A stretch of DNA of 64,000 bases from contig WEDG01000204.1 of assembly GCA_017591395.1 (NCBI GenBank), positions 1-64,000 of the forward strand. Direction: 5' to 3'. Position numbers and translations under genes: made by a program. Position 1 is the first letter of the stretch, and every line of letters starts with the position of its first letter. Below the pieces are notes generated by a model. The model was not told the DNA's origin. It saw only the letters and a program-made list of their open reading frames with translations, and did not search any database. Shown piece after piece: positions 12,125 to 22,378 of the stretch. The stretch comes from Schistocephalus solidus (lineage: Eukaryota; Platyhelminthes; Cestoda; Diphyllobothriidea; Diphyllobothriidae).

Positions 12125-13016
12125 TAGTTCTACAATCCCTGCTACGGCGTCCGCGGGAACCGACGCGTTCCGCAACCTGAATAGTATACGAGCTGAACTA
12201 CTCAACCGGGAACGGACTCATGGCATTGGGTGCTGGAATGTGCAAACTTTTCTGGACCAGGTACCCAAATTCTGACGGCAGGCAGTCTTCATCAGTACTA
12301 TGTGGATGTCTGCTGTCTGAAATCAGAATCTCAGACCCAGGTGCAAGATAAATCAAGATCCCGGGATTTAACTCCCACTTCACCTGTACCACAGCGGCCC
12401 ACGCGACTCGTCTGGTAGACACGGTGTGGCTATTGCCCTCTCAGAACAAGCAAAGCGTGCACTACTTGCATGGGAACCTGACAATGACCAAATGACTTAC
12501 GCGCGACTTCAGGGTCACTTGACCAACATCTCTGTCGTCTCCGTGTACGCACCAACATCGGCTGCCGAACAGCGCGATAAGGAGACCATCTACTTGCAGC
12601 TGTAGGAGTTATTAGAAAGACTATCTCACCGCGAGCTGTTGTGGGGGAATGGAATGGTAGGAATAGACCCGGGGAGTCTTTAGTTCCCTCATTGACCGGT
12701 TTGGGCTTGGCTCTCGATGCAACAATTGTGAGAGAATGTTGGATTTTGCTAATCAGAAACGACCGTCGGTCACGAACACGTGCCTCCAGCGCCGCCACAA
12801 ACAGCTGTTGGATTGGTACTCAAACGACGGTTACACTGAAAGTCAGATCAACTACATCATAGTTGGTTAAGAATCCGCAGCTGGGTTTACGATAGCAGAT
12901 CGATGCGTGTGCCGAAATTGGTAATGCCCACGGGTCTAAACTGTTCTCATTCGCACACGCCTGAAAGTTCACCTCTCATCTGCATCAAAAAGGCCAAGCG
13001 CGAGACGCCTTGATAT
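12125..13016 (+). pseudogene. RTE-type LINE endonuclease region, broken
   Basis: Remnant of an apurinic-like (exonuclease-endonuclease-phosphatase) domain. Recognisable pieces are NSIRAELLNRERTHGIGCWN (about 12178-12240), GRHGVAIALSEQAKRALLAW (12414-12476), VSVYAPTSAAEQRDKET (12537-12588) and TRLKVHLSSASKRPS (about 12955-13000). The usual SEVRI and DWNGR motifs are damaged, and stops and shifts are frequent. It continues after the Penelope insertion at 14639. Confidence 0.8.
13007..13016 (+). repeat. Left 10-bp target-site duplication
   Basis: GCCTTGATAT here is repeated exactly at 14639-14648. The host LINE reading frame (RRLDI / CLDIAKIRQP) is continuous if one copy and the insert are removed. 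Confidence 0.85.
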
Positions 13017-14638
13017 TTAAGAAGTTTGGCGAACGTACGCTTTCGATTATTCATCATCAGGCCTTTACAATAATATAAGGGAGGATAGAGTAACAAAATT
13101 TTAAACATCCAATAAGCGGTAGGTATGGGGGAGAGGGCATTCACAGGTCAGGAGTTATAATCTAGTCCTATAGGGGTGAGGAACGTGTACAACAATTATA
13201 TACGTTACTGCTTCGCCGCTGTGACGCAACGTGGCAGGTGTGAAGGCAGATGCTGCTTTTTTTCGACCAAGGAGCCTTAGGGCCACTACAAACGCTTTTT
13301 CACGAGCACAAATTTGGATTGGTCAACCGTATGGCCACTACCTCTGTCGTAGGGAGTATCCGCTGACACAGGAATCTTGGGGTGTTTCGTCGGCACTTAT
13401 AGATTACTCGGAATGCTGGGTTGACGTCGACCCGGTGACCGCTGTCAACCAAATGAGTCACAATTGCGCTCGAGATGGACTTTACCATACTGTGATTTAG
13501 CCAGACAGGCGCCTGTTTGTTCAACCAATATATCCTGCTCCACAGGAGCAAGTGAAGGCGTAGATGCACATTGAAGAGGTCTGAAACGGCAGCCTATCCT
13601 TGCCTTCAAGGCGAAGAAGTGGAGTACTTGAGAACACTAGTCTTATCTTAGCGGCTGGGTAAGTGCGCGCGATAGCAACGTTTAAGCGATGATGTAGGCG
13701 TTCGCTCACCGGATCCCCTCGAAAAGGCAATGCGAGAAATAAGTCCTACTTCTCAGCCGTTGGCACGCACGATTTTATATGTTCTTCCATATACTTAGTG
13801 ATAAACTTTTCGGGAAAGCCGTTTTCTCGGAGGTAGTTCTGTATCAGGGCGAGTTATTTTTCCAGCGTATATATTCTCCTAGCTCGGTTGGTGAGGCAGC
13901 AGACTAGGCTTCGTTTCTGACTAAGCGGGACAAGTTTGTGTATAAATCTGTCCGTATCTTTTTACGAAATACCCTTATACGAATTGTTCCATAAGCGTTC
14001 TATTAAGTTGGACGTCTATAAAGGGGAGACATTCAACTCTCTCTTTTTTCAAAGTGAAAGTTAACGCTGGGTGAGTTTGATTCACTTTATCCAGGATTGT
14101 CCAACTCAAGCTTTTCATCTGCTATTGCAAAGATATCCTCTACATATCGAGAACAAGAAAAAGGTCATATATAACTGACGAGAGATGGTTGCTCTCTAGT
14201 TTTCCCACGAAGATATCAGCTAGTTGAGGTCCAAGGGGTGATCCCATTGATACGCTATCGATAATTGAAACTACATTGAAAATTTAGTGCAGCGAAAGAG
14301 CAATTTCTTGAGGACTCCGACGGGCATACCAACTGGAAATTCACGTTTTACAATCTCATCACATAAATTCAATGGTGTCCGTGAGGGGAATATTAGTGAA
14401 CAAAGACGCGACATCTAAGGACAACATCGTTTTCCCATCGAGATTTGGGTTTCTTACTGAATCGATGAATTCAAACGTGTCTCGAAGGCTACGTGGTGCT
14501 ATTTGGTGTCGAATCTGCTTAAGCCTATCTACCAGTCACTTCGGAATTTATAGGGCGAATTACACATGCCTAATATCGGCCGGATTGGAAGATCTGATTT
14601 GTGAATTTTTGGTAAACCATACAGCCTTGGGGGATTGT
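13017..14638 (-). mobile_element. Penelope-like element, 5'-truncated, nested in RTE LINE
   Basis: Reads on the minus strand. It begins in the reverse transcriptase (RLYGLPKIHKSDLPIRPI near 14620-14570). A damaged MGSPLGPQLADIFVGKLE block (about 14255-14200) and SRYVEDIFAIAD (about 14145-14110; the YxDD-like box) follow. Next come YAFTCSCGAGYIG at about 13560-13520 and SSAIVTHLVDSGHRVDVNPA near 13475-13410, a GIY-YIG endonuclease type C-terminus. Stops and frameshifts are present. Flanking 10-bp direct repeats mark it as an intact insertion of a truncated copy. About 200 bp at 13017-13230 would be its 3' untranslated tail. Confidence 0.9.
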
Positions 14639-14648
14639 GCCTTGATAT
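14639..14648 (+). repeat. Right 10-bp target-site duplication
   Basis: GCCTTGATAT, identical to 13007-13016. The host LINE resumes immediately after it. Confidence 0.85.
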
Positions 14649-15929
14649 CGCAAAAATCCGGCAACCCAACACTGTTGAGACCCTGAACACAGAAATCTGG
14701 TTCCATTTTACGACCCGAGCCGACAAAAAAGGCAGTGCCCAATGGTCATCACTCAAAACATCCATGGAGCAGCTGAGAAAATTCTCGGATTCACTCAGCG
14801 GCGCCGCGATGACTGGATCAGTAGACAAAACCTGCATTTGTCCGCCCAGGTGGCTCGAGTCAGGTCCAGCAACGATGCTTCCTTCCGCCAACTCCGGAAC
14901 ATGACAGAAAAGTCGGCTAGGGATGACCGGCAGAAATACTGGTCTGGAATAGTGACTTCCGTGGAGTAGGCCTCAAACGTTTGACCCTCGCGAACTCAAC
15001 CAAGCCCTCGACACTTAGTGACTCTGTTCGCGATGTGAATGGTGGCTTCATTGCTGACAACTCGGTCAAGGTCGATCGCTGGCTTGAGCAACTAACCACG
15101 CCTTCGCTCTCCCTTACAGCTGAATTTCATTCATCCCCAGCCTATGCAGTGTCGTGCGAACCCCATTCCGAGGGAGTTGTCGATCCAATAGAGGCTGCCC
15201 AACAACATAGCGCCCGAAGAGGACGATAATCTCACAGAAATCTACAACGCCTGTGTCAACACTGGCTCCATGAGGTGATTGAGCAAGTGGAGACGAAGTA
15301 GTTCCTAATGCCTGGGGTTCGGGCACCGTCCTGTCAACTTAAAGAAGTAGACAGTTTCGAAGATTTTGGGGAGAAGATGCTGTCCAATGGACAGAATAAG
15401 GACGATATCGACTGCCGAATATACGCTGCTCGCAGAGTTCTCTCGATCCTTATAAAGTGGCTATGAACCCGACGCGCCCTCTCCGTCGCCAAGAAGAATC
15501 GCGTGCACCGTGTGCTCGTGGAAGCTGAGCGAAGACTCGAGGTATTTGACCATTATTGCCTGAGGACCATCCTTCGAGTGAAGTACACCGACTACGTCTC
15601 AAACGAGGCAGTCCGCACTCGCTGCGACAATATCGCAGGCCATCCAAGAAAGAAGACTGCGGTGATTTGGGCATGTCCTCAGTCGCCTGCCTCACGACCT
15701 CAGTTCTACTGCCCTTGATGCGGCGCAGTTGCGCACTTGGAGGCGTCGAAGAAGAGGTCAACTAAAAACCTGGCCCGACACGGTTCGGCAAAACATGGAG
15801 CCGGTGCTTGGACTTTCGGTATTCGGCGTCCATCATCGGAGAAAAGAATGGGTTGAGCTAGCCAGGTTTGCTGCCGCGAATCGTCATGCGTGGAGAGGTA
15901 CGAGACGTGACATCGTCGAGGCCGGCTAG
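14649..15929 (+). pseudogene. RTE-type LINE, linker plus C-terminal region with RT core deleted
   Basis: After the insertion the host LINE continues with IAKIRQPNTVETLNTEIW, then STKPSTLSDSVRDVNGGFIA (about 15000-15055), the region before the RT. The RT palm, including any YADD box, is missing: between about 15240 and 15340 the sequence jumps to FGEKMLSNGQNKDDID (15365-15410). The C-terminal part RLEVFDHYCLRTILRVKYTD (15535-15594), GQLKTWPDTVRQNME (15750-15800) and a terminal RHAWRGTRRDIVEAG followed by stop at about 15927 remain. This is an internally deleted copy. Confidence 0.85.
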
Positions 15930-16928
15930 ATCAGGCATGGTCACAGCCGTAACAAGTACCCCGGAAAATTTTCGGTGTTAAAAATACGAAGACGACAAGG
16001 CTAGCAACGGTAGCGGTGACTTCATTTGCGGACTGCAGCTCCTGGAAACAAATTTAGCAATCTGAGAGAATAATTTTCTCCTCGTCTTTTTCACATATAC
16101 AGATAGGGCCCGAAAAAGCGCCCTCCGGAACGATCCTGATGCTGGTGGTACACCCGAAAGCTGTAAAAACTCAAGATTTAACAACCCAGGCGTCAGGTAG
16201 ACGATATAGATGTTCCGGTGTGAGTTAAAGCATTAGCTAGGGCTGCGTGCTATCAGATGCTTATCATATAGGAAGGTAAATATACACACTTAAGGGCGAA
16301 ACATAGTAATGACCATGTTTCTCGTTAAGATGAGAGTACTGCTCTCTTTGGTTAGTAATCCAACCTACACCCAGCGCATGTATATAGAAGCGTGTACATG
16401 GTATTTTTTCTCCACTGAAAATTTGTAGAAAAAAATAACAATGCTCCACCGACAAACAAACGCAAAAAATAACGCCATAGGCACTGCGGGAAAAAGAGCC
16501 GGGTGGCGGGGTCTCCTCTGCCAGATATTGGCACACGCTCCGGCTACGATCGCCGCTCGCGGACGGAGAATCGGTGTCTTCTAAATCGTAATCCACACCG
16601 CGGGGGCGGGGAACCGAGTAAAAAATTGAGAGAAAGGGGCGTGGAGGGGGATGTTGGCAGTTACATCAGGAAGAAAGTCTTAATGGGGAACGTCAGAAAA
16701 GGGAGCAAAGAGGGAAGAGCGACTCTTGTTCGAAGAGGGACGCTGAGTAGATGTTCTAAAACAAAATGCACCCGAAATGCGAGACGAGAACCTGGTGGAT
16801 TGCCTGCACGCTAGCTTAATGGGTGCTTCAAAGGGAAAACCCAGATTTGGGAAGAAAACTGGCATGTTCGAGCTGATTGGCTGTGACTTCAGAAACAAAA
16901 CACTGGCTGGCGGTGATAAATTCCTTGC
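15930..16928. other. No gene recognised; downstream flank of RGG gene
   Basis: Open frames on both strands have no recognisable motif. The right end probably falls at the 3' end of the minus-strand RGG gene. Confidence 0.35.
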
Positions 16929-16934
16929 TTTATT
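16929..16934 (-). terminator. Candidate polyadenylation signal of RGG gene
   Basis: AATAAA on the minus strand, about 400 nt downstream of the stop codon at 17340-17338. It is the nearest canonical hexamer I noticed. Confidence 0.4.
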
Positions 16935-17187
16935 TCTATCGTTCAATGTTGATGCTTATCTTGTTGAAAGTTGGCGGCAGTTTGATAGCAGCAGCGGCAG
17001 CGGTGTCCAAGAATGATAGTAACAGACAAATGGAAGCAGCAGATAAGTCGGCGGAGGGAAGGAGACCGGTGACAGTGGCGGCAAAGTTATGTTTTGGCTG
17101 TCTTAATTCAACAGAACGGAAAGCGGTGTGCGCACAAGTGCGTGTTACAGAAGGCATGTAGATACGGATGAGAGAGAAGCACGGGCA

Positions 17188-17208
17188 TGTGTGTGTGTGT
17201 GTGTGTGT
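17188..17208 (+). repeat. TG dinucleotide microsatellite
   Basis: About ten TG units in the presumed 3' untranslated region of the RGG gene. Confidence 0.95.
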
Positions 17209-17337
17209 AGGTAACTAAAACGCTAAAAACCTCAAAAGTAAAACCGTCTAGTGTGCTGCACACTTAATTGACGTAAGTACAGCATTGTTTTTACCGCGTC
17301 GATGGCCATGGCGTTGAACTACTTTCAGTGGGAACGT

Positions 17338-17473
17338 CTACTTCTTCTGTGATTTGCGTCGTGTACCGGTCTTTCCACCCTCTACGGACTGACCCTCACC
17401 AGACGCGGTTTCGGCAACTGCGACTGGCACGGCGGCTTCAGCTTTCTCAGACTTGGGTTGCTCCGTGACATGC
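17338..17473 (-). CDS. RGG protein, last coding exon
   Basis: A pyrimidine-rich acceptor ending CCCTTTAG precedes 17473. The exon completes a Gly codon with the previous exon (GG+G), then reads HVTEQPKSEKAEAAVPVA and ends TRRKSQKK-stop at 17340-17338. It is rich in Ala, Glu and Lys. Confidence 0.65.
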
Positions 17474-20400
17474 CTAAAGGGAAAATTGAGAAGAACCCGA
17501 ATGCAGAGGAAAGCGCGGGTAGCGAATAAAATGGTATTTATGATATCGGTAGCCACATTAGTCTTCATTAATTAGTTTGGGGACAGCAAATATTCCGACC
17601 TCCCCTATCACACTCCATTTTAATCTAAAATCAATCGATCGCCTTATTTGAATCGGTTAGATGATCTATGCTAACCATAAATCACAAAACAAGCGGTAGA
17701 AGACACTGTCCAATAAAACAGCAAAGATATCTGACTTAGATACAGTGCCTACATCGGTTTAGAGTTCTTAGTAGTAGACAAGTATCGAGGCCAAAAGACA
17801 TGAGGTATGTGAACTATCCAAGGTAAAGTGTCACCTAGGGAAGGAATTGACGTTGTACGATGAGCCAACAACAGTCAATTAAGTAAGCGGTCTAGGCAAT
17901 TTGAAAGCATGGGAGAGCATAGCAGACAGGAGAGGGCAATAAGGGACGGTCAACAAGGCTCACCCGCCGCTGTTCTTTACCGACTCGGTACCGTTGACAT
18001 CTTCCTCGCAACCGGCGCCATTCACTTCGGCCTCGTCCTTTGAGTAGGAAGAGGTAGGCGGACGGCGACCGCCACCAGGACCACGGTGACGCTTATTCAT
18101 ACCGCCGCGACGGTCACCACCAGGCATTTCACCATCCGAAACTCTCGTCTGTTTCTGCTCCTGGTGGTCGTGTTCGTGGTCCAAGGCGTCACCGGAAAAA
18201 CGTGGTGGGCCACCACTACCACCGCCAACCCATCGACCACGGTAGCCTTGACCATCCATGGGTCGTCGACCAACACGTCCGCCAAACTATGAAAGTTAAA
18301 AAGAAAACTCCACATGAACCTTGTGGTTTCTGCAATAATGGAAACAGTACAGAATGACAGGATCTTAGTCGCATGCGGATGAACTTCTAAAATCTAGAGT
18401 GCCAATAACTTTTCGGCCAGGTTTAGAAAAAGGCGCCAGATATGTGGTTTTTTCGAAGTTGTTCGCATCACATTTCGACCATCATAAACTTGGCCAAAAC
18501 GTAGATATAGTACTCAGGTCCAGAAACAAGAAGCGCTAGAAGAAATTAGCAACTAAAATCTGGGAGGGATGTTTAATAGCATTTCCCAGAATAATTTTAA
18601 AAATTTGGTGCCCTGCAAAAAAAGTGTTTTGCGTACGAATATGACCATTTGGATTTGCGAGTAGACCTTCCAGCCTTCGTGGTGCTGGGGTGTGCATAAG
18701 ACGAATTGGTGGTTACTCAACGAGGAGTGATCAACAGAAAGGCGTAGCTAACCGCCAATACAATACCAGAACGGTAATCAGTGTCACTTAGACCTATCTT
18801 ACTACTTATTTATTTATTGTTCTCTTAAACGCCCATGACTGGCTAGACTTTCAGAAAGATCCGATATTTTCAGTTACTTTCAAGGTCGGCGAAGCAGTAT
18901 TTAGTCAGCCCTGTCGTCTTTATCGTCTACCCTCGTACAAGGTTCCTCTCAAAATACCAGTTTATGCCTGTAGCCGGTTATCCCTTTCACAACCAGTTTG
19001 AATGTGAGGCTGTAACGTATCGTCGACAAAGGAGACACTTGCTGGTTGCCTCTGGTGCTAATGATGCTCCAGAGTTCCTCAAGAGTTAAAACTTGGTAGA
19101 TGCTGGACAACGTACCTAGATTAATGAGTTATATCCTGGTAATATACAGATTGTGGTACCTTAGTGGCAGCGGCTAAATCATTCCAGCACGAGTCAGAAG
19201 AGCAGTAGAGATAGGCTGAAAACTCACACTATAACTGTCTGATGGGACAGTCGTAAAAATGCGACTCTGGCCGATGACCAATCCATGGAAGGATGTAATA
19301 AATTCAGTCCCAAAGCAATACACAGAGCGTCTGCAAATGGAATCAATGTCCTGACAAGCTACCAAAAAGTACTTCGGTTTGAAATTATAAACAAAAGCAT
19401 TTCGGATTTAACGGTGCTTAAGGCCCTCATTCACAACATGTACGCGAAAGTCGAAATCAATAGTTTGTGGCAACAACAGAAAAACAACGCACAATACATC
19501 CAGAAGAGGGAGTCAATTTTGGCCTCCACACAATTCAGGCTTCAAAATCAAAAACGAAGCCTAGGGCAACCAAAAAAACAAACAGTGATTCTGCTCGACC
19601 GAGCTTTACGCATCCCCAAAAGACATGTCTTAAAATGAGTCTGAAGACTATAATCAGACAACAGAGTTGGGAAACAAGCCAGGTGCTGGAAAACCGATAA
19701 CTGCCTATACGAACGACAAATGGTTTGATTGCAAGCATGGGCCACAATCAATATCGGTAGGATGGGTTAATTTAGGTAAACACGCGCACGAGTACACATC
19801 GTGAAAGTGAATAATCCCGCAAACATAATTAAAACGAAACCACTGAGTCATGCATTACTCACAAGTGACACTGACGATGACTGCATGATTCTCGTCAGCA
19901 GCACAGGCTGCGTGCTAAAAAAAACACGTTACGCGATGTGTGCCGCCGAAGCGTTGGCATGTGTGGACCGAAAATATTAGTCAGCAAAAGGCCAAGAGGC
20001 GACCGCAAAGAGGAACTAGACATTGGGCTGATTGTTTCACCCAGGCTGGGCGTGCTGGATGCGAACCTTCCCCCTTGGATAGCACAGCACGCGCGAGGTA
20101 CAGGCTAAAATAAGATATGGTCAGAAAATCTTCGCTAGAAAGAATGAGTCCCGCCCGCCTCCCCCCATTTCTTTTCTCGGCTACAGTTAAGTGTGCGACT
20201 TGGACAACGAATCAGTCCAGATGCTGGTTAGCCGTGAAAGGTTAAAAGGAAAACGGCGTTCAGCAAGGGCTAGCTGCGAAATAAAAATAAACAGACCATC
20301 AGCAGTTTCGCCAGGATGCCGAGGGCTATCTAGCACGTTGACGGTCTTATAAAATAGTGCAAATTAGGACAACGATGGCAGTGTACACTGCCGCTAAATT

Positions 20401-21570
20401 AGTTTACTCACCAACCACCAAATTGGTGGAAAAAACTTCGAAAAAGCTGCTGTTGGGGACACGTAGGTATGACAATGCCCAGATAGGTCGGTTCCCATTC
20501 AATACGAATCAAGCACAAGTAGGCAGAAATCGTTGCTGTGAAGGGCACATCGCAGCCTGGCTGTCAATTTCAAGGACCAAGTATTCTGGCATTTGGTGAA
20601 CTTCTAAGCCAAGACTTTTAAGGCACCGAAAAATACTGCGCGCGTCAACTGGACCGTCGGTGAAAATGTGGTGAGGGGTTGACTTTCCTTACGGTTCTCA
20701 GTTCCGTTAACAAAAGTATTAGTATGTCCCCCAACGTTTCCATGTTTTCTGGTAGGACGATCAGTTCAGGGACAAACTGAGCCATTAAGTTTTGCCTGGG
20801 TAGAATCTAGTAAGCGGTGGCAAGTACATGCTACAATCCGACTTGTGATCAGACTTACTTGAAACAGTGAAGTGACTTAGTTATAAAGGTATAAGACGTG
20901 GTTTACGCCGTAAGCAAAGTCTGGTGCATCTTCCAGCTATTCTTAGCAATTTGGTAAGAGTCCGTAGTTTATTTTAACACATTAAACAATATGGTAAAAG
21001 ATAAGTTTTAAAGCGCAGTCGACCGTCGCATGACCTCTTAAGGGTCATGCTGCCGCCTCGAAGTATTTTCTAAATGAGTTGACAAACCGAATGGTTGCAG
21101 ACAACAGACTTCCATCCGGCGAGCATTGATCCGTCGTTTAAACATACACTAAATATTCAAATTAACTTCAATCGAGGCATTCAGAAGACAGGTAATAAGT
21201 TAAGAAAACTAAGTTGCATTATACAAAGGTGTACGACAAGTCATAAGAGGACTTTGAACATCATGCAGAGTAAGAAAATATACAAAAAAGCTGTCCGGCT
21301 CACTTGACCACGCCCATAGCCTTGAGAGCCGGCACCTAGTTCTTCACCCGGATCGCCAGATCCCTCACCAGCTGATTGCGGTTGACCACCACCTTCGCCC
21401 CCGTCGCGGAAGCGTCCACCTGCACCACGGCCACCGCCGGGATGTGACGTACCCCGGGCGCCGCCGCGGCGTGGGCCACCACCTTGGAACGGCGCACTCT
21501 CACGAGGTTCGCTATCGGTCTGCCTCGGCTCCCGTTGCGGTAACTCACGCAGGAGATCAATCTTTTCGGC
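17338..21570 (-). CDS. RGG-rich putative RNA-binding protein, C-terminal three exons (partial gene)
   Basis: Three minus-strand exons (21570-21304, 18286-17964, 17473-17338) join in phase 0, 0 and 2 to give 241 residues ending in TAG. Residues 1-16 are AEKIDLLRELPQREPR. A Gly/Arg-rich region with RGG-like spacing follows (about 29-175), then an acidic stretch with KDEAEVNG..EEDVNGTES and a final Ala/Glu-rich part ending in basic TRRKSQKK. Such tails bind RNA or are arginine-methylated in Y-box, SERBP1-type and hnRNP proteins. No folded domain lies in these exons, so the family is not determined; a Y-box (cold-shock) protein tail is my best guess. The start codon and N-terminal exons must lie upstream (higher coordinates) and were not found. 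A hexamer for polyadenylation lies at 16934-16929. Confidence 0.65.
17964..18286 (-). CDS. RGG protein, internal exon
   Basis: Acceptor TTTCATAG before 18286; donor GG|GTGAGC after 17964; 323 nt, entering in phase 0 and leaving in phase 2. It encodes FGGRVGRRPMDGQGYRGRW, a His/Asp/Gln patch (DHEHDHQEQKQ), GGDRRGGMNKRHRGPGGGRR and then an acidic tail. Codon bias toward GGT/CGT and the repeated RG dipeptides support real coding. Confidence 0.7.
18287..21303 (-). other. Intron of RGG gene
   Basis: About 3 kb between exons in matching phase. It holds one 117-codon plus-strand frame at 19285-19638 with no recognisable motif and no obvious transposable element. It may contain old, decayed repeats that I cannot name. 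Confidence 0.5.
21304..21570 (-). CDS. RGG protein, first visible coding exon
   Basis: Acceptor CCCTCTAG before 21570 and donor CAA|GTGAGC after 21304; 267 nt, 89 codons, phase 0 at both ends. It reads AEKIDLLRELPQREPRQT, then FQGGGPRRGGARG..GGGRGAGGRFRDGG and GYGRGQ. The exon is much more GC-rich than its flanks. A second frame is also open across most of it, but it has no matching phase with the next exon and no RG pattern, so I chose this one. Confidence 0.65.
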
Positions 21571-22376
21571 CTAGAGGGACGGCGAGAAGTCATATTATAA
21601 GAGAACTATAATCCCCATCCAAGCAACGTAACGAGTCAGTTCCACAGTCCGGGAGGCTAAAGTGCCCTCTAGTCAGGACATTTAAAGGGACTACCAAGAA
21701 AAAACAAGGACACACATGAAAAGGTCAATAGGTAGTCTATGAAGGATTGTGAATAGATCAACAGGATTTCATTCCTGACTGGAGCTCAACGGTGTCTATA
21801 ATTGCAAACCAGAGCTAAACGACTCCAGCATCTCAACAGCCTTAAGAGGTGATAGCGTTGGCTAATTCACACGAACCCTCTTGGACAGCGTTGTTCGAAG
21901 GGGGCTAGTTTGCACATGTCTTGCGCTCTGTTCGCAAAAAATATGCAGTTTATCCGTCTTCCAAAGATGCAAAATCACGATAAGCGGGATGGTTAGATGG
22001 GTGGATAATCGGAATAAAACGAGGGTCAATATCAGCAGGATCAAAATACAGCAATACACAGGTCAATGACTAGTGTGTCACGAAAGATGTCCAATGAATT
22101 TAAAGCGACCGAATCAGATATAAAGCGCAGTTCATCTGCCCGCATTGTGTTATCGTCCAGTCAAATTGACCGGAACCCTGCCAGCTAGACAACGTTCATA
22201 AGAAGTACAGTTTATAAGGCCAATGGAGTCCGCAGCGTCCTGTTGGTGCAGATCAAATCCAAGTTTCCTTAAATTGGTCATGAAGACTAATAAGTAAGTA
22301 ATCTTTTTTTAAAGAAACGAAAAAGTTAGGCGATCGACCACTTTCAGCCCAGAAGAAATTTGGTTATTTTGAGATG
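21571..22376. other. No gene recognised
   Basis: Either an upstream intron of the RGG gene or intergenic DNA. Only short frames are visible. Confidence 0.35.
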
Positions 22377-22378
22377 TA

